This document shows positions 62,114 through 64,000 of a stretch of DNA of 64,000 nucleotides, in pieces (position 1 is the stretch's first letter; each line of letters opens with the position of its first letter). Below the pieces are notes generated by a model. The model saw only the letters and a list, made by a program, of their open reading frames with translations, was not told the DNA's origin and did no database searches. Origin of the DNA: Lithobates sylvaticus (Eukaryota; Chordata; Amphibia; Anura; Ranidae); assembly GCA_028564925.1 (NCBI GenBank), contig CM053028.1, positions 368,543,902 through 368,607,901 on the forward strand, read 5' to 3'. Both the position numbers and the translations under genes were made by a program.

Positions 62114-62290
62114 GGGGTTGGTTTACTAAAACTGGAGAGTGAAAAATCTGGTGCAGCTGTTCATAGTAGCCAATCAGCTTCTAACTTCAGTTTGTTCAAT
62201 TAAGCTTTGACAAAAAACCTGAAAGCTGATTGGTTTCTATGCAGAGCTGCACCATATTTTGCACTCTCCAGTTGTAGTAAATCAACCCCC
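62114..62290. mobile_element. Palindromic MITE (about 177 bp)
   Basis: The left arm GGGGTTGGTTTACTAAAACT and GGAGAGTG is the inverse of the right arm CACTCTCCAGTTGTAGTAAA with TCAACCCC. CAATCAGCTT and AAGCTGATTG form an inner pair. The arms cover most of the length. The two antisense open frames over it are artefacts of the palindrome. Confidence 0.8.
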
Positions 62291-64000
62291 TGGTGTGTTC
62301 TTCTTGTAGAGATACTTTGGAAACAGCAAACAGATGTAGTGTTGTACCAATACCTCGGAGTCTGTAGTAACAAATATAAACTCCATGATGAGGGAGAGAA
62401 GCCTATCAAGGAGTAACATTTTTAGTACTGCCTAACACAGCAAGAGGTTTAAGAACACACTTGCCCATTACCTACATTTGCAAGGTGACGTGTGACACAA
62501 CATAGTTATAAATGCGCATCTAGCAAAAATGAACTTTCACTCATTATCACTAGCAGTTTTCTTACGGACTAGATCAAATTATTACTACAGTAAGTATGCA
62601 GTGAATCTCAGTGAGACTGGCACACATATACAGTAATCTGAAAGAGGTTTATAATTACTATAAATGAATGAATATCGGGCAGTCCTATCTTGTGAAGTAA
62701 GCTGTGATTTCCAAAACATTTTTTAATTACATTTTTTATTAAAATATGTTTAACCAGAAGAGGTAAGGTAGAGAACTCTTTTCAGTGTATGTTTTAGAAA
62801 TCAGTGCTGTGTTATTTAGACATATTTAATTATGGCTTTCGTCTATATGGCATTTGCAAGAACTATGAGAGCTGTTGTTCAAAAGGTTGGATATATTTTA
62901 GAAAGTGCTCAAAAATAAGGTATCTGCATCACCCTGAGAAAGCAGATTCCAGTTGTGGGTTTTACAGCAGCTACGAAAATAAAAGGAAAATATGTTCTCT
63001 TTAATCAGACACGTTAGAACAGCAATGGATTGCAATGTTTTTAAGATACAACTTTTAATATTTTGGAAACCTAAAATAGATATGGTTACTTTTAACTTTT
63101 ATTAATCAGATAGAGCTTATTCTACTCTATTTACACCATATGGTTAGAATTGCATGATGTGTATATTAATACTAATTGATAACACAGCTAGTTATAGAAA
63201 ATGTTTTAGGAGCATTTTATTTGGTTATTCTTATTAGACTTGCTTTAAATTGCAAAGAGCAAACAGGACGGGCCTTGTGCAGTAAATCATATGAACCAAT
63301 CAGACTTTAGTTTTATATTCTATGCCATAAAAGATGAATGCTGATTGGTTGCCATGCCCTTTACAGATTGCTTTTTGTCTTCCTGAATGCATCCAAATGT
63401 GTTTGGTTGTACAAAGTAACTGTTACAGCCACACACTGCCTCCAACCTTCTCATCAGCACTAAATGATAGTTGATCATTCCCAGTGACGCTAACATAGCT
63501 TGCAAAAAAACATGCATGCCAAGCAAAATAATTGGGCCCTATAGTCTGACACAAAGGACAACAGTCTCTTATCTAAGTACCCCAGTGGTTCTTCTACCTT
63601 ATATGAGGTTTTATATGATTGAATATAAAATAAATGAAAATAAACACTTATTATGTAAAAACAAAATACAATCAAATCTGCTCTAAAATATACATATATA
63701 TTTGCCTTCTTATAATACAAGTGGTTGCAACATCACTCCACAAACACACAAATATTGCTCAGCATATATAAAGAAGGCACGCAGTTCTTTGGTTAGTTCA
63801 TTGTTACATTTTCAGTGAGAACATATTTGCAAATATTAGAGCAGTAAAGTTTTATGTACAATTTGTACATGCTACTTATATTTTACAGCTCTAATATTAC
63901 ATATAGAGATATGTAGTCATTTTTACTTTGATACAGTGATTCAGACTCTCTGATCTATATATGCAGAGACAAAAGCTCAGCATTGTTTTCCGTCCTGATT
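62291..64000. other. No gene seen; possible small palindrome near 63290
   Basis: AT-rich, apparently low-copy sequence to the window end. ACCAATCAGACTTTAG and GCTGATTGGTTGCCATG (63296-63355) suggest one more small palindromic MITE. TA runs occur near 63690. Confidence 0.4.

Overview
The window looks like non-coding (intergenic or intronic) DNA of a repeat-rich vertebrate, most likely an anuran amphibian and perhaps a ranid frog. That placement is inference. It rests on several DD34E/DD37E Tc1 transposons, L2-type LINEs with an (AAT)n tail, palindromic TTAA-flanked elements and GC-rich MITEs of a kind I associate with frog genomes. I found no host exon, tRNA, rRNA or snRNA gene that I could defend. 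Nearly every long open frame lies inside a transposon, a palindromic repeat or a simple repeat.

Layout. 1-5.5 kb: a Tc1 relic (family A) split by an L2 insertion, abutting part of an LTR that recurs whole at 51.3 kb. 5.5-9.9 kb: a pair of ~96-bp inverted repeats enclosing a young, nearly intact Tc1 (family B, 214-bp terminal repeats identical by eye, one frameshift) and a 1.9-kb TTAA-flanked palindrome. 12.4-19.6 kb: a complete LTR-bounded element of 7.2 kb with two 810-bp LTRs that differ at about 4 sites and a 4-bp target duplication, but no recognisable gag, pol or env. 19.7-21.4 kb: a promoter-like repeat with three ~140-bp tandem units and a small DNA element. 21.8-22.7 kb: a truncated family A Tc1. 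23-28 kb: MITEs, including a hAT-type MITE with a perfect 8-bp target duplication. 28-41 kb: TTAA-flanked elements, MITEs, a long hairpin and a head-to-head Tc1 palindrome. 41-46 kb: tRNA-like SINE heads and two L2 copies in opposite orientation. 46-49.9 kb: an AT-rich foldback and minisatellites. 50.4-53.9 kb: a three-level nest in which a foldback element holds a DD37E Tc1, which holds a solo LTR. 56-64 kb: another TTAA element, a family D Tc1, more MITEs and apparently unique AT-rich DNA.

These parts do not act together as a pathway. The window is best read as stacked insertions whose relative order can be worked out. The most unusual items are the young LTR element with no recognised coding capacity, the triple nest, and the TTAA family, whose complete copies end at TTAA. 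I could run no alignments or searches. Divergences are counted by eye and family names are from memory of motifs.
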